A stretch of DNA of 57,374 nt from Jaapia argillacea MUCL 33604 (Eukaryota; Basidiomycota; Agaricomycetes; Jaapiales; Jaapiaceae): contig KL197751.1 of assembly GCA_000697665.1 (NCBI GenBank), forward strand, positions 209,383 through 266,756. The letters are read 5' to 3'. Under the pieces are notes generated by a model. That model was not told where the DNA came from. It ran no database searches and saw nothing but the letters and a program-made list of their open reading frames with translations. Of the stretch, positions 32,091 to 43,460 are shown one piece after another; positions within the stretch are counted from its first letter, which is position 1, and every line of letters starts with the position of its first letter. Position numbers and translations under genes: made by a program.

Positions 32091-33071
32091 TTAGGAACAA
32101 CGGACACCAAGATTCGGGAAGTCGTAAACTCCAGGAACCGCCACAGGACAGCCGGCACGATCTTGGTGGGAGTTACAGTTCTCTTGATCACCGGGCGAGG
32201 AGCAGCACCGCAGACAGAAACGGTTCGCAGTAGGCTGAAGCCTAGACGGACGCAATTGAACCTTCTTCAAGTTCAGGAAACAATCGAATACGTACTGTTG
32301 AATGAAACTAGCACCATAACCTCCAAACGTACATTGGGCGCCGTTAGGGAATCGAACATCGAACTGGCCACCATCGTCACCAGAAGCGAAGGGATACTTG
32401 CTCGAGTCCATACATCCAGTTACCTATCGTAAATTGTACGCAGAGCGTCAATCACAATCATTAGGGACCATCACAGACAGGAAACGGTGAATATATACCT
32501 GAATCCACGAATCATCGTCTGCACGAGAGACGGAGGAGGCGCGAATGAATCCAACGGGGAGGTGATGTAGGCATGTTGAATCTTTGCTTGACTCGGAACA
32601 GTAAGAGGATCCATCGTTCTCGGCATCAGATATCATTTCTAGAGGGTCGTCCATTTAGTGGGTTTGCGGTACAGTCAAAGCCGTGCAGATAGAGCACGTA
32701 CCTCCACCACTGGGCATCAAGAGCGCAAAATCCGTCCCATCAGCGATATGTACCGTTGTTCCAGAGTGAGGATCGCCAGAGGGTGCAGGGGTTGGACTAG
32801 TATTCTTAGTAGGAGATCCTCGCTTGATTTTTGGTTCCGTAACCTTGAGACGCGCCCGAAAACGAGATCTGCCAGTGGGTTGAAGAGGCTTGAACGATCC
32901 TTCAACGTCTTTGCCAGATAAAGATATGCTGCGGTTTTGAAACGGAGAGAAAGGGAAGATGTGCTGGACAGCGGCAAGCAGGTCGTCGGGCTCGTTCAAA
33001 TTTGAATTGTTGAAAGTAAGACATTTCGCCAAAGTAACGAGATAGAACCAAAGGAGGCACTGGAAGAACAT
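32091..33071 (-). CDS. Secreted Cys-containing protein of unknown function
   Basis: Exons 33071-32702, 32638-32499 and 32423-32091 join in phase to give 280 residues. The N terminus MFFQCLLWFYLVTLAKC is a good signal peptide. No later segment is hydrophobic enough to be a clear membrane anchor, so secretion is likely. The middle (SRFRARLKVTEPKIKRGSPT) is basic and Pro/Ser-rich. The C-terminal half holds most cysteines: YCSESSKDSTCLHH, VTGCMDSSKYP, AQCTFGGYGASF, FCLRCCSSPGDQENC, GCPVAVPG, and Cys again next to last. They probably form disulphides. I do not recognise the family. It lies tail to tail with the DUF6699 gene and downstream of TSP2 on the same strand. Confidence 0.75.
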
Positions 33072-33522
33072 GGTGGCAGGACGATGTGTTCGTTTGAGGA
33101 GGCCTGTTGACGCAATTCCAAGCTAGTTGAAGTCAGAACGAACAGCGAATTCAATGCCCAACGTCCAACCTGCGATGTCACGACAAAGTTTCAGTTGTTA
33201 TTCTCAACGGGACTTCATTAGTTCACTACTCCTGCCAATTAGATGTCCATGCCTGGCATCCGCGTCACCGATATTACAATGGCGACATACAAATGTGGGA
33301 TAGCTGTGCGAGGGATATGCAACGAAAACTAGGGTAGAGACGAGTGAAACGACAGTACGAAGGGATAATGATATATAAAATGATACAAAGAGGGGCACGC
33401 CATGTGTCGGGCTGCATTCGTGGTGTTACTCGCCGATACCTACGGTCAATAGTCAGGACGGAGATGGATGGTCGTGGCCTATGATGCGACTCACCGGCAG
33501 TCGAGTGGCTGTGAGCCGGAAG
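33072..33522. other. Intergenic region between secreted-protein gene and TSP2
   Basis: The 450 bases hold the 3' end of TSP2 and the promoter of the secreted-protein gene. A run near 33360 (ATAATGATATATAAAATGATAC on the plus strand) is A/T-rich, but it is 300 bases from the start codon. No gene is seen. Confidence 0.35.
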
Positions 33523-35159
33523 TTAACGCCGCAGCTGATCATATTTGCTATTGGCCGGATAGGTCGCTCCAGATGTGTAGGACATGCTGGGTACGCTGTC
33601 CAGTTGCAGGTTGGAACGTGAACGGGACATGATGTCCAACGCAACGTCGCTACCATACTGTTCGGCCAATTGACTAGATCACGAGGAGAAGATGAGCGGG
33701 GGTGCGAAAATAAATACGACAAGGACTGACCTCGCATACTGGTCCATGATGACAGCCATGGTATCCAGGTTCAATCGGTAAGCCTTTGGCATCATGCCTT
33801 TACCGAACCGGTAGGTAACGTGATTGGAGCAGAGGAGACCGGCAAGGATGATGAGGATGTGAAAGGGAACGATGGCAAACGCGACGATGTACCAGCGACT
33901 AAGGACAGTCTTTTGAAAGTCAAAATACGACGCCTTGCATCCTGGAAGGAGACTTCGCGAATAACAGGTCTGGCTGACGGTAGCTTCAACGAAAGGACTA
34001 AAGTATCCACAGCACCGTAGCTGGTTCTGGATCCTCAACCTTCCTTCCGCACCAAGCTGTCGAGACCATTCGGAATTAATTTTCCCTTCCAGGTTGAAGG
34101 TCCTGCGCTTGTAGGCAATGTAGCCAGGTGTCACCAGGAGGCCGAAACATACCCATAACATGAAGGTGTAGACGGCAAGGAACCCGCGGTTGTTGAGTAG
34201 GACTCCGGCCCAGCCGATGAGAGATGTGAGGATACCGACGGAAGCGGCAAGGGTAGATGTGATGAGCTCAGTCCGATCGCCAACACGAACGACGTCGGCG
34301 TGTTTCCAGACGTCAAACCAAGTCAGGAGGCAGAAGATGAGGGCGACGATCGAATAAACTGACAGCTGCGATAAAACGGTACGTAAGTCTCTCACACCCC
34401 ACACACACAAGAGAGATTATAACACACCAAGAGATTCGCAGCAAATAACGACCACTTGAACTTGTTCCAGCGCAGCCTCGGTCGCCGTCCACCATCCTTG
34501 TCCCCAAACCAGTTACTCGACAATCCATCGTAATCCTCATCACCATGTCCTGGCATACGAGCTTCGTTTGCCCTGAACGCATCTCTCCCACCTCCACGCT
34601 TCGGTACGACAGGATCGACATTCTTATCACCCTTCCTCTTCTTCACTCCAGCATTCAGGAGGGCTTCCGAGAACTTTGAAGGGACATAGTTGACGCCGAG
34701 GGATACAGGACTACCAGTGCGAGGAATGAAGGGTGCGTCGGCTCGCGGTGTGAGGGATAGACTGCTAGCGTTCGACTGGAAGTTGGGTAGACCAAGACTG
34801 CTGGTATTCTGGTTCATCCCAGCGAGCATGTAACGAGTAGACGCAGCTGCGGATACTGTCGACTCTGCTCCCAGCGATGACCTACGAGATTGGCTGTTTG
34901 CAACGTGGTTAGCTCCAATCCAAGAAGTGAAAGCCAAGAGAAGGCATACGGAGGACTGCGTTCCATCTATAAAGTGTGAATGACGGGCAATGGGGGAGGG
35001 TTTTGACGATGAGCAGCGGCGATCAGTTGGTTGCGTGGAAGAATGGAAATTTGAGGTAAAATGGGAACTTACCGAGGGTCGAGGCACATTGTGATTGGGT
35101 TGTGCGGCGGCGCCATGACCGGCGTTAGATTCTAGATACACTGACCACACTCGCTGCAT
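33523..35159 (-). CDS. TSP2: Tetraspanin, TSP2 type
   Basis: Five exons (35159-35073, 34966-34950, 34893-34428, 34365-33731, 33673-33523) give 451 residues; the second exon is only 17 bases. The first 180 residues are Ser-rich and cytosolic. TM1 covers FAANLL plus SVYSIVALIFCLLTW, TM2 TSTLAASVGILTSLIGWAGV, TM3 FLAVYTFMLWVCFGLLV and TM4 WYIVAFAIVPFHILIILAGL. The large loop has the tetraspanin CCG (about residues 308-310, QLRCCGYFSP), with later TC and PGC cysteines for disulphides. The long N terminus and loop fit basidiomycete TSP2 and differ from PLS1-type tetraspanins. It acts in plasma or vesicle membranes as a scaffold. A shorter start at MAPPHN (35116) would be out of frame with exon 3, so 35159 is preferred. 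Confidence 0.85.
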
Positions 35160-35494
35160 CGTTACATACGCCTACTATACACCGTCGTCGTCGTCTTGTA
35201 CAGAGTTGCAAAACAATGCCACAATAATGCGATAATAGAGATACGGTCCATTGCCACGAGGCCCGGTCCAGCCGATCCTCCTTCCCCATTGGCTTCCAAT
35301 CACACGTTCCCACAGGCGGGGGAAGACTAAACCATATCGGGCATATCCCGCTCATCTACCAACATGGTGACAAGTAGACAGCACGGAGGATTACGATTGC
35401 AAAGTGGAGGAGAACTTGAACGACAAGCGCAAAAGACAAAGAGAGCACAGCGAAAGCACGATACCAAGACCAACAGGATCAACGCCCGGGATCA
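35160..35494. other. Intergenic region between TSP2 and scc4
   Basis: These 335 bases hold the TSP2 promoter and the scc4 3' end (both genes on the minus strand). Nothing else is recognised. Confidence 0.35.
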
Positions 35495-38342
35495 TCAACG
35501 CAACCGAGAAACCTTTTCTAACTGCTTCTGCAGCAGTGCATTCCCAAGCTCCCTCTTCTGAGCATCAGCATCTCTCCCAGCCCGCTTGTACAGCTCTAAA
35601 AATCATTACCCAATCAACGATCAGCGAATCATATAAACCCCTCAGACGGAGACGAAAAACTCACCAACAAAACGTTCTCCAACCCAAAGTCTCAGCGGCA
35701 CGTTCCCCACAGCCTGTGTATTAGGAACAGCAGTCTTCGATCTGGTCTTTGAATTTGACGTAGTATGTTTGTCAGAGGGAGCCCCGAGCCCTGCTGCGAG
35801 CTGATCGGTCGTCTCCAACATTCCCAATGCATGTTCTCCGGCAGTATGGAAATAATGTGACGAAATTAAAGCGAGGATGAGAGCTCGGAGGTGATTATCC
35901 TGGGAACGAGTTGCGAGCGACAGTGCGTCCTTGAGATGCTGTCTGTGTTCGTTGAGTAAACGTTAGTGAGGGTGATTTCGTCCAGCGATGTTCAGCCGAG
36001 CATAGCGAGGGGTAATGACTCGTTGAACTTACTTGGCTTTGAGGATCTCAGCCGACAGACAAGCTTCGAGGACGTGGCCAATAGCTTGTAACGTCCCGCC
36101 TCCTCCTGGACAAGCGGACACCACTACCTCACCAAGGATATTCAACTCTTCGCCTTCACCTCCCACTTGAGCATCACCCTCCTTCTCCTTCCCTTTCCCT
36201 TTCGCCCGACTCTTCACCTTCTCCTTCCCCACCTTAACTCCCCTCCCCCGCTCTACCATCTTCATTCCAATCCTCAACCCAACCTCACCCGCTCTCGCAG
36301 CCCCCTCCACTTCTCCATCTCCACTGTTCTCCGCCAAGAAGGCCGCAACTCTATAGCATTCCAAAGCCCGTTCCTGTTGTCCAAGTGCGTGTGCTAGATG
36401 TGCCTGGTGAAGGGTGATTCGTGCAGCGAATATGTTGAAGATATCGTAGGTGCGCGTATGTGCTATCAAGATCGCTAGGTGCTGCAGAGGATACATTTAG
36501 TAAGTACTGAGAACGGTGGAGGTGGAAACCAATGGCTGAAGTTGGGTAGGGGAAAGGGACGAACCTGCTGGGCGGCCTGAAATTCACTACGCATAATCGA
36601 GACCTATTTTGAAGGAAATAGCGGTCCGTAAAACGAGCTTATGAGGAAAGGGGAAGGGGAACCTACACTAATAAGCTCGCAAATCAAATCAGCCTTGATC
36701 CTCGCCAATCTTTGCTCCACTTCTTCGATCTCTCCCAGACTCATCCACGGAGCGACTGTAAGCGCATTAGAAACCAACCACCGACGTTCCGACCACAAGA
36801 TAGAGATGACTACGCACAGGGCAACTCCTTCGCCACTTCAGCATCCCATATCCTTAACGCCTCGGCAGCAAAGATTCTCTTCTTCGGTTTCCTCCCAACA
36901 GGATCGCGTTTCGACACACTGCTCACCAGGAACGTCAAGAAATGTAAGATGCGCGGGTGGGTGATTTGTATGGATAATGCTGGACTTGAGGGGAACTTGA
37001 TCTACATCGGGTGATGTCAGCGAATACAACGAAGGGGTGAGGTAAGAACTGACGTCGACAATACCATTAACACATTTATTTAAGATTCCAGAATCGAGAA
37101 GGATGTGCAGATGCGTGAGACGAGGAGATGCTTCGGGACTGTTACCAATATGTGTAAAGAATACGACAGCCATGACGAGTGTATGGATGGCCATGGCACC
37201 TTCAAAGACACCTTTGAATACAGGGAATTGTTGAGGTGGGGTTGGAGGAGTGGGAATGGGAGGAGCCGAGCTGCTTGGATGTTGAGATGATTGACTTGGT
37301 TGGGGATTCGGATTTGAAGGCTTCGGAGTGCCAAGGGAGGGTTGATAGGAAAGGCGAAGGGCTTCCTCGCATACTTTAAGGGCATCCGGAACGGACTCCC
37401 ACATACCGGCCAGAACTAGCACACGGAGACGGAGGACGTGCGAGAGGAGTGTTACATCCTCGTGTTTCTTGACGTTCGAAAGATCTTGTAAATCAGAAAT
37501 AGTAGAAAGAGCAGTATGGAGGTCTTGGTTCGAGTATTGTACGGATAACAACGAGGAAGGCGAGTGGGATTGCGATTGCGAGGGTGTTTTGGTCGGCGTG
37601 CAGAGGTTGTTGATGGTTGCAAGATAGGAAGAATAGAGTATATGCGGAGGGTCTGTTGGTAAGAACGACGAAGATAGACGAGATAGAAGATTGCGAGCGA
37701 ATTTGGTATTGTGTTGCCATTGGACGAAACGGGATTGGAGGAGGCTGAGATGGAGGCGGTACGGGCGGAGAGATGGGTGCTACATGGGAAGATCAGCTGA
37801 ATATGATTGGTTAGGAATGGTGAAACGGACCTTTTGGGTGATAAGGAGCTGGATTTACGCATAAATTGCAAACGGTCAGCGTGATGCGTGATGGTGTGCA
37901 TGGATAGGCAGGACTTACTCCTTTCCCTATTGCCTTCTCCACCTATGACGACATCAGTACAGGCGCATATACTCGCACGAAAAGAGTTGCACACCTCGGG
38001 TTCGACGCCCTTGGCCCAGGAACAGTACTCCCTCTCACTCAGACCTCCTGCGACCACATTCATGCCGAGTTCAGCGAAAGCAGTCCACGCTCGACATTCG
38101 ATATCAAGATTGAGGGAATCCATTGAGATACATTTCCGAATAGCAGTGAGTGACGAGAAAAGAGACTGGATATGAAAGCGATGACTTGGAGGATGGACGA
38201 GGAGAGCTGGCATCGAAATGAGGAGAATAGGGTGTGGCAGTCGCGTGAACGACGACAGGTCAGAGGAGACATCTTCAGCGACGGATGCATTCCGCTGTCG
38301 TTTGGCCGGTCTTGGATTATCGTCTATTTGTGAGCGGGCCAT
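35495..38342 (-). CDS. scc4: Cohesin loading factor subunit Scc4/Mau2
   Basis: Ten exons join in phase to give 751 residues: 38342-37995, 37942-37919, 37848-37831, 37779-37054, 37001-36818, 36755-36667, 36603-36565, 36481-36033, 35942-35665, 35595-35495. Two are micro-exons of 24 and 18 bases. The protein is a helical TPR-like array. Recognisable parts are EKAIGK with LLITQKHPSLRPYRLHLSLLQS, the QWQHNTKFARNLLSRLSSSF segment, HVLRLRVLVLAGMWESVPDAL, and the Mau2-like C-terminal helices (ILIAHTRTYDIFNIFAARIT, HQAHLAHALGQQERALECY, NHLRALILALISSHYFHTAGEHA). Scc4 binds the N terminus of Scc2 and together they load cohesin on chromatin. The N terminus (AKRQRNAS) has a basic nuclear-type signal. The middle has a Pro/Ser-rich insertion (about residues 285-320) of the kind fungi often add. 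It is divergent from the small membrane-protein gene. Confidence 0.85.
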
Positions 38343-38625
38343 GGTGGTGGACGCTGTGCACGACGGTGAGGACAAGAGAACGCGCCCAAAGTGAGTGTGA
38401 CCCGCGCCCGTCAGACTCGCGACTGTCACGTGCCGCCTAGCCACTTGCTGCACGGATCATCCGCGTTGACTGCCTCGTCTTTCACAGCAGCGGCTCACCC
38501 AGCCCACCATCAAGAGGCCAGCTTACCCCGTGTTCACTCTCGACGGACAAAGGCAATGCATCAGACACACCCTACAAACCTTTGCCTTCCGTCCTGCCCC
38601 CTAACAATCTCTCCTGCACTCTCCC
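38343..38625. promoter_or_regulatory. Divergent promoter of scc4 and the small membrane gene
   Basis: Only 283 bases separate two start codons on opposite strands, so regulatory elements are probably shared. No TATA box is clear in either direction. CACGTG (about 38428-38433) is a palindromic E-box-like hexamer that could bind bHLH factors. Confidence 0.4.
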
Positions 38626-39354
38626 ATGTCGCTGAATCCTTCCGTCCTCTTCCTACTATTCTTCGCCGCGTCTGCCAATGCTCATATGATGGGCGGTTCG
38701 TCATATTCCTGGGGAGGAGGTCCTGTAGCGGGTACAATCATCGGTCCGTCTCCCGTTTTCTCTCCACTATCAAGTGGCTTTGGGTTTCATTTATCTCAAA
38801 CATGATATCAGGCGGGATCGTCTTTTTGATGATCCTATTCCTCATCTTCTACTGCTGTTTTATCCTCATATGCTGCCCGCATCGTCGCACCTATGCCGCG
38901 GTTCCACGCTACAGAGGTGCCTCGTCCCCGTGGGGACGATGGGTCTACACTGGCGCTCAACCGGCCTCTGCCCCCGGTCCCGTTGAAGCAGAGTACGGTA
39001 GACAATCGTACGGAAACGGACACTACCGTGATTCCTCCGAGAGTGGACATGTCTACAAATCGGTGAGATCCCAGCAGCACTTCATCTGCTTTGGAACGCA
39101 GCTGACTTGGAGGGTAGCCTCAACAACCACTTCCCGCACATATCAACCCACCTCCGCCAGGGCTCGAACAGGTAAGTCACTACCAATTCCCTACTTCCAC
39201 TCCCTGTTTACGACTGCTTCTTAGAATGGCGCGTTCCCACCTCCCAATGTTAGTCTCAGCTTTTCTCTGAAATTGCTCTTTCTCATAACACTCTGCTTTC
39301 TCTTGCCAGAATACCGAATTTGTAGGCGGATTCGCGCCACCGCCCCAATACTAA
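38626..39354 (+). CDS. Small single-pass membrane protein with Pro/Tyr-rich tail
   Basis: Five exons (38626-38743, 38812-39062, 39118-39171, 39225-39248, 39310-39354) give 163 residues. MSLNPSVLFLLFFAASANA is a signal peptide. A short Gly/Ser lumenal part (HMMGGSSYSWGGG) follows, then one membrane span rich in Phe, Ile and Cys (GIVFLMILFLIFYCCFILICC). The tail has Arg, Tyr, Gly and Pro (YGRQSYGNGHYRD) and ends in proline motifs: PPPPGLEQ, FPPPN and PPPQY. Such tails are reminiscent of adaptor-binding PPxY-like motifs, but no partner can be named. The three last exons are 54, 24 and 45 bases. A decayed copy of these exons lies at 42016-42256. Confidence 0.8.
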
Positions 39355-40229
39355 TCGTCCCTTCTTCATTTCTGTAAGTTTCAAGTTATCCATCGTAATG
39401 AACCTCGCTCACATCACACAGATCTATCATTATTGTACTGCGCTGTACAGGTACAGACATTGTCCATTATCGGTTATCTTATCCACGGCGTGCGTGTACT
39501 ATATCTACTAATCGCCCTTGAATTCTACTCCTTTGCGAAAGAAAGATTATTCCCAACGGGTCGTGAGGAGCCTCGCCTTGGAATCACAGCGAGTGTGGAT
39601 GTTCTTCCGTTCATCTCGAATCGCAGTTCTCCCCTTCAAGACATTCGAAAATCCGAACATCTTCCCATCCAAACTCCGTCAAAGGAGTCTCCGAGTTTCC
39701 AAGCCCTTTGCAACGACACGGGGATCCCAAAGTAACCGCCACTAAAAGAAGGCTGTGAGGATAGCACGGCGACTCCGGTCGAGGAGAAGAGCAGATTGAA
39801 CCTCAGTTTGTATCCCCACACAAATCTCAGTTGCGTTACTGTCTCTCCGTGGTACACTGACATTGCTACCGTCGTTCACGACCTTGACTCGATGACCCCC
39901 AAGACGAACGTGGGACCAAGCATAGAGATGAAACGATTACATGAACGAGAACCAAAACGTGTGGGGTAATGGTAAAGTAACGATTGAAGGAACTACTAAA
40001 GTCAAGCTTAAGATAGACGTCGGGGCAAAGAAAGAAATTCATCAGCTCTATTGGTATTGCGGTGACGAAATCGGACATAAAATTTACAATCAACCATGAT
40101 TCCACCATGGGATACGCATTGCCAACAGGTAGGACAGGCTGGATTAGAAAGGGTTTGATCGGGAAGACGGAGTGGAATCGAGGAGGGAAAACAATAAGCC
40201 CGGATGTTTGACGCCCTCTCACAGGGTTG
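39355..40229. other. 3' flank of the membrane gene and F-box debris
   Basis: Bases 39355-39490 have a diverged second copy at about 42240-42380. From 39866 to 40229 the minus strand stays open (to 40357), but the predicted sequence loses its LRR character, and I cannot say where the old F-box gene ended. No intact gene is seen. Confidence 0.4.
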
Positions 40230-41580
40230 AGACTGCGGAGTAGTGAACAGCAATCGTTCAAGCCGAACATGATTCGCTGGATCTGGTCTACCATTCGCTG
40301 GTCGCCCTCGATACAGATGGTGGAAAGCCGGTCTGTAGCAACGCGCTGTAAGGCCACCCTTGCCTTGATTGGGTCGGCGAGGATCTGATCTCCTCACAAC
40401 CCCTCCAACGTTTCCAACTGGCAAGCAGTCATGCATATCGCGATGGTGTTCCTATGGTCACCCCGGTAGAATCGCAACAGCGGTAGAGCGCCAAATTCCA
40501 TCGTTCCCATCTCGGTGACATTCTCAAGGGAGATGTAGGTTAACATGCGTGTTCGAGTAAGAAATGCTGCAAAGATGTCCGCGGAGCACGAGACATTTCG
40601 AGCTCTAGAACATCCAGAAGTGGCCAACGTCCGTTTTGAAAGACGGTATTCAGAACAAGTCGGTCGTCAACGTCCTTTCCGTACACCGTCAATACACTCA
40701 AGTTAGGAAGGGATCCTTTTTGTAGACTGGTGAAGTTTCCGCGCGCCAAACGGAGGGTTGTAAAGGTGTGATGTCGGGATAAAAGGATGATAAGACCAGC
40801 GGGTGGCAGCCAATATCAGTGAGACCGAGACTAATCAGGTTCGGCCAATGACCGTCCCTGAGTAGACTGTCGAGGTGGAGCGTGACTCTGGGGCGATGGG
40901 AGAGTTCAAGCGTCGAGAGATTGGGACAACCCAACAACCAATCTCGCCGAATAGTCGAAGGCGAGCAGAAAGATTTGGAGCGGGCAACGGAGCTTTCATT
41001 TCTACATTGATCTTCTTGAGATTGTGACTTCGCAACTGCACAATCTACTGAAATGTTAGAAAGGCATCTTCAACAATGGGGTAACCCGACCAGAGCAGCT
41101 TACGCGCGAGTTCACGAGAAGCGGAGCTGTCATACCACGCTCCCGTACAAGGATACTTTGGAGCCGGGGGCACGAGCGAAGGGAATCCCAAATGATATCC
41201 ACGTTCTCGGCTTCTTTCATATTGAGCCAGATGAAGTGGAGCAAGTTGGTCATATGAACGATCGCAGAAGCCAACTTCTGCTGGCCGACGAGGATCATCT
41301 CTCGAGATTCACCTGTTTGATCTGAAATACGAATACGACGAACGTTCCGGGCTAGTGCCGGCCGGCGAATAAGCAAGTCGAGTCGACGGTGGCGAGAAAA
41401 ACTGACAGAGATATTCCTGAAATGGAGATGATTGGGGATGAGGATGTCTTTGAAGAGACGGCAGGTGAGGGCAAGTCGGAGGACATACCGGCCCTCGTCA
41501 ACAAAGTCGATGATCATGTCGACGAGCTCTGGACTTATTTTGAGAATGGGGAACGCGCCAAGGCCAACGTCGGGGGACAT
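40230..41580 (-). pseudogene. F-box/LRR gene with several breaks
   Basis: The first exon (41580-41104) is intact and begins MSPDVGLGAFPILKISPEL. It has an F-box-like helix set (LVDMIIDFVDEGRYVLRLAL, then TCRLFKDILIPN), followed by LRR-type sequence. After an intron the reading frame changes three times without splice sites that could explain it: near 40937 (LFG then DWLLGCPNLSTLEL), near 40790 (HPLVL then SRHHTFTTLRLARGNF) and near 40555 (LLEHA then LTYISLENVTEMG). An in-frame TGA follows LETLEGL near 40393, and related sequence continues beyond it. F-box proteins normally link substrates to SCF ubiquitin ligase through Skp1. This copy would at best make a truncated product. Confidence 0.7.
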
Positions 41581-42015
41581 CGTTAACACTGCTGAGGCCC
41601 TGGTTGAAAGCAGTGGCCTGCGACTTAAGCAACTTAAGCTCGATCGGACAAAGGAGGATTTACAAGTAGTGCCACGATCATCCAACTTACATGAACCGAG
41701 AAACAAGGATGAGTCCCAGCCAGAACACATCGCAACTGGGGATTAACTCACTGGGTGGTGAAATGATATGGACGTTCGGACGCTGATCATGAACCGAATG
41801 GTGATTGGTTGGGTGGGGTGAGATGGGGTGGTGTTGAAGAATTCAGAGGCGAAGGGGTTTTGAAATGTGTTCATTCAACCAATCCGCACCTGGTCGATGC
41901 TCAGTGCTCATCCCGATCCTTGCTCTTTCCTAGGGTTGGCTCTTCGTTCGTCCACATCAACGTCGGACCTAAGCAGCAGATCATCGTCTTTCGAACGTAG
42001 CTGACTTGGAGAGTA
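41581..42015. other. Upstream region of the F-box pseudogene
   Basis: No gene is seen. TGGGTGGGGTGAGATGGGGTGGTG near 41810 is a short G-rich stretch. Homology to the small membrane gene starts only shortly before 42000. Confidence 0.35.
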
Positions 42016-42256
42016 GTTTCAACAACCTCTTCCTGCCCATACTAATCCACGCCCGCCAGGACTCGAACAGGTGACTCTCTATCCATCCTCCCCCCCCATT
42101 CCCTGCTTACGCCTGCTTCGTAGAATGCCATCTTCCCATCTTCCAATGTTAGTCTCAGCTTCTCTCTGAAATTGCCCTTTCTCACAACACTCTGCTTTCT
42201 GTTGCCAGAATACCGAACCCGTGGGCGGATTCGCGCCATCGCGCCCTCTTCATTGC
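42016..42256 (+). pseudogene. Fragment of the small membrane-protein gene
   Basis: Counterparts of exons 3, 4 and 5 of the gene at 38626-39354 occur in order with their introns: TTTCAACAACCTCTTCCTGC..CTCGAACAG (exon 3), AATGCCATCTTCCCATCTTCC (exon 4) and AATACCGAACCCGTGGGCGG (exon 5). The signal peptide, membrane span and promoter are absent, exon 3 contains a stop (TAA), and the PPPQY end is lost. It is dead 3' sequence, and its similarity continues to about 42380. Confidence 0.75.
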
Positions 42257-42799
42257 TGTAAGTTTGCCGTTGTCTCATCAGACTGATCGTCGCTCACATC
42301 ATTACAGATCTATCATTATTGTGCTACGCTGTACAGATATAGACATTGTCTATTATAGGTGATCTCTTGCCAGCCGTGTAATCCACGACATGCAACAATT
42401 CCGTCTACCAACCACCCTTGAAATGCCACTCCTCGCGGTACCTCGAAGGTGGGGGATCATTCCGACAAGTCACGATCAACCTCGCCTCCATATATATCAG
42501 GGTTGCGTCCTTCGGCTGGCTATTTTCTCCCTTCTCCAAGTCCCAACCACTGTCCATTTCAAACTCGCGCAGGCGGCGCATCCAAACGGTTTGAATGACA
42601 AGGTGGGTCTCATGTGCGAACCACAGCGGTTGCGATCTAGTAATCAGCGTCTACCAGATTTCGCTCAACGTTCGGTTCGTCTGTTAGGAGGCCAGTGACC
42701 GATCGTAACCCGCCAAAGTTGAATCGGAGCGAGGGCGCAGGAGTAAGGAGCCTCCGACGGCTATTCGATTCTAGAAGAATATACGGGGGGAATAGGTGC
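42257..42799. other. Duplicated 3' flank and unassigned sequence
   Basis: Up to about 42380 it copies 39355-39490 (ATCTATCATTATTGTGCTACGCTGTACAG versus its relative). Beyond that no gene is supported. Confidence 0.35.
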
Positions 42800-43460
42800 C
42801 TAAGGGGAAGACAAACAAAGGAGGGGGGGCTCAAGCAGCGTGTTTGAAAGAGGACGTCCTCGATAGATGTCGTTCATTCCAACGAGTGTCATTTGGCAAG
42901 AGATTCTCATTCTAGTCTCGCGAGGTTTCCAAGCTGGAGATAAGCGTGTCGGATCAAGTAACCTGGTAGTACTGGCGCACTGCAATGGATGTCTTTGAGG
43001 TGGAGGGTAGACCCTGAGATGAATGGCTTGGAAGGGGTGATCGAGACTGACGGGATAGCTCGCAAAGTACATTCGTTCAAGATCTCGTAGGCCACAAAGT
43101 TAGAGGAAATATATGAATGGTCTGGTGGATCATTTAAAAGGTATGATCTGATAGAAACGCAACGTACATTACGAGTTGATAACTCACTTTCTCGAACGTG
43201 CGCACAAGTATTAAGACACATTCATGCCAGCCAGAGGCAACTACTTGCTAGATGGGAGCAAGGGACGAACATCAGTGTTTATGAGTATTCCGGATTCGAA
43301 TACCGTCCAACCCGAGGCGGATGTTTCGGACCAACTAGGGCAACTGTTGAGTCTCAGCCAAGCACATCGCATGGATGGAGGATTGAATACATAACCAGTG
43401 GGCCATTTAAGTGCATGCTGATCGAGTGACAATCCTCTCACAACACTCACTCAACCGTCC
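42800..43460 (-). pseudogene. Possible LRR/F-box remnant
   Basis: One minus-strand stretch (about 42907-43030) reads LHLKDIHCSAPVLPGYLI, resembling an LRR of mushroom F-box proteins, and the two neighbouring frames (42800-43072, 43241-43450) overlap it in other registers. No F-box, start or consistent splicing is visible. The case is weak. Confidence 0.3.

Noticed and set aside
36838-37054. Direct read-through from scc4 exon 4 to a stop at 36838
   Set aside because: This would end the protein with a non-conserved tail. Splicing 37054 to 37001 restores typical Scc4 sequence (FLVSSVSKRDPVGRKPKKRI).
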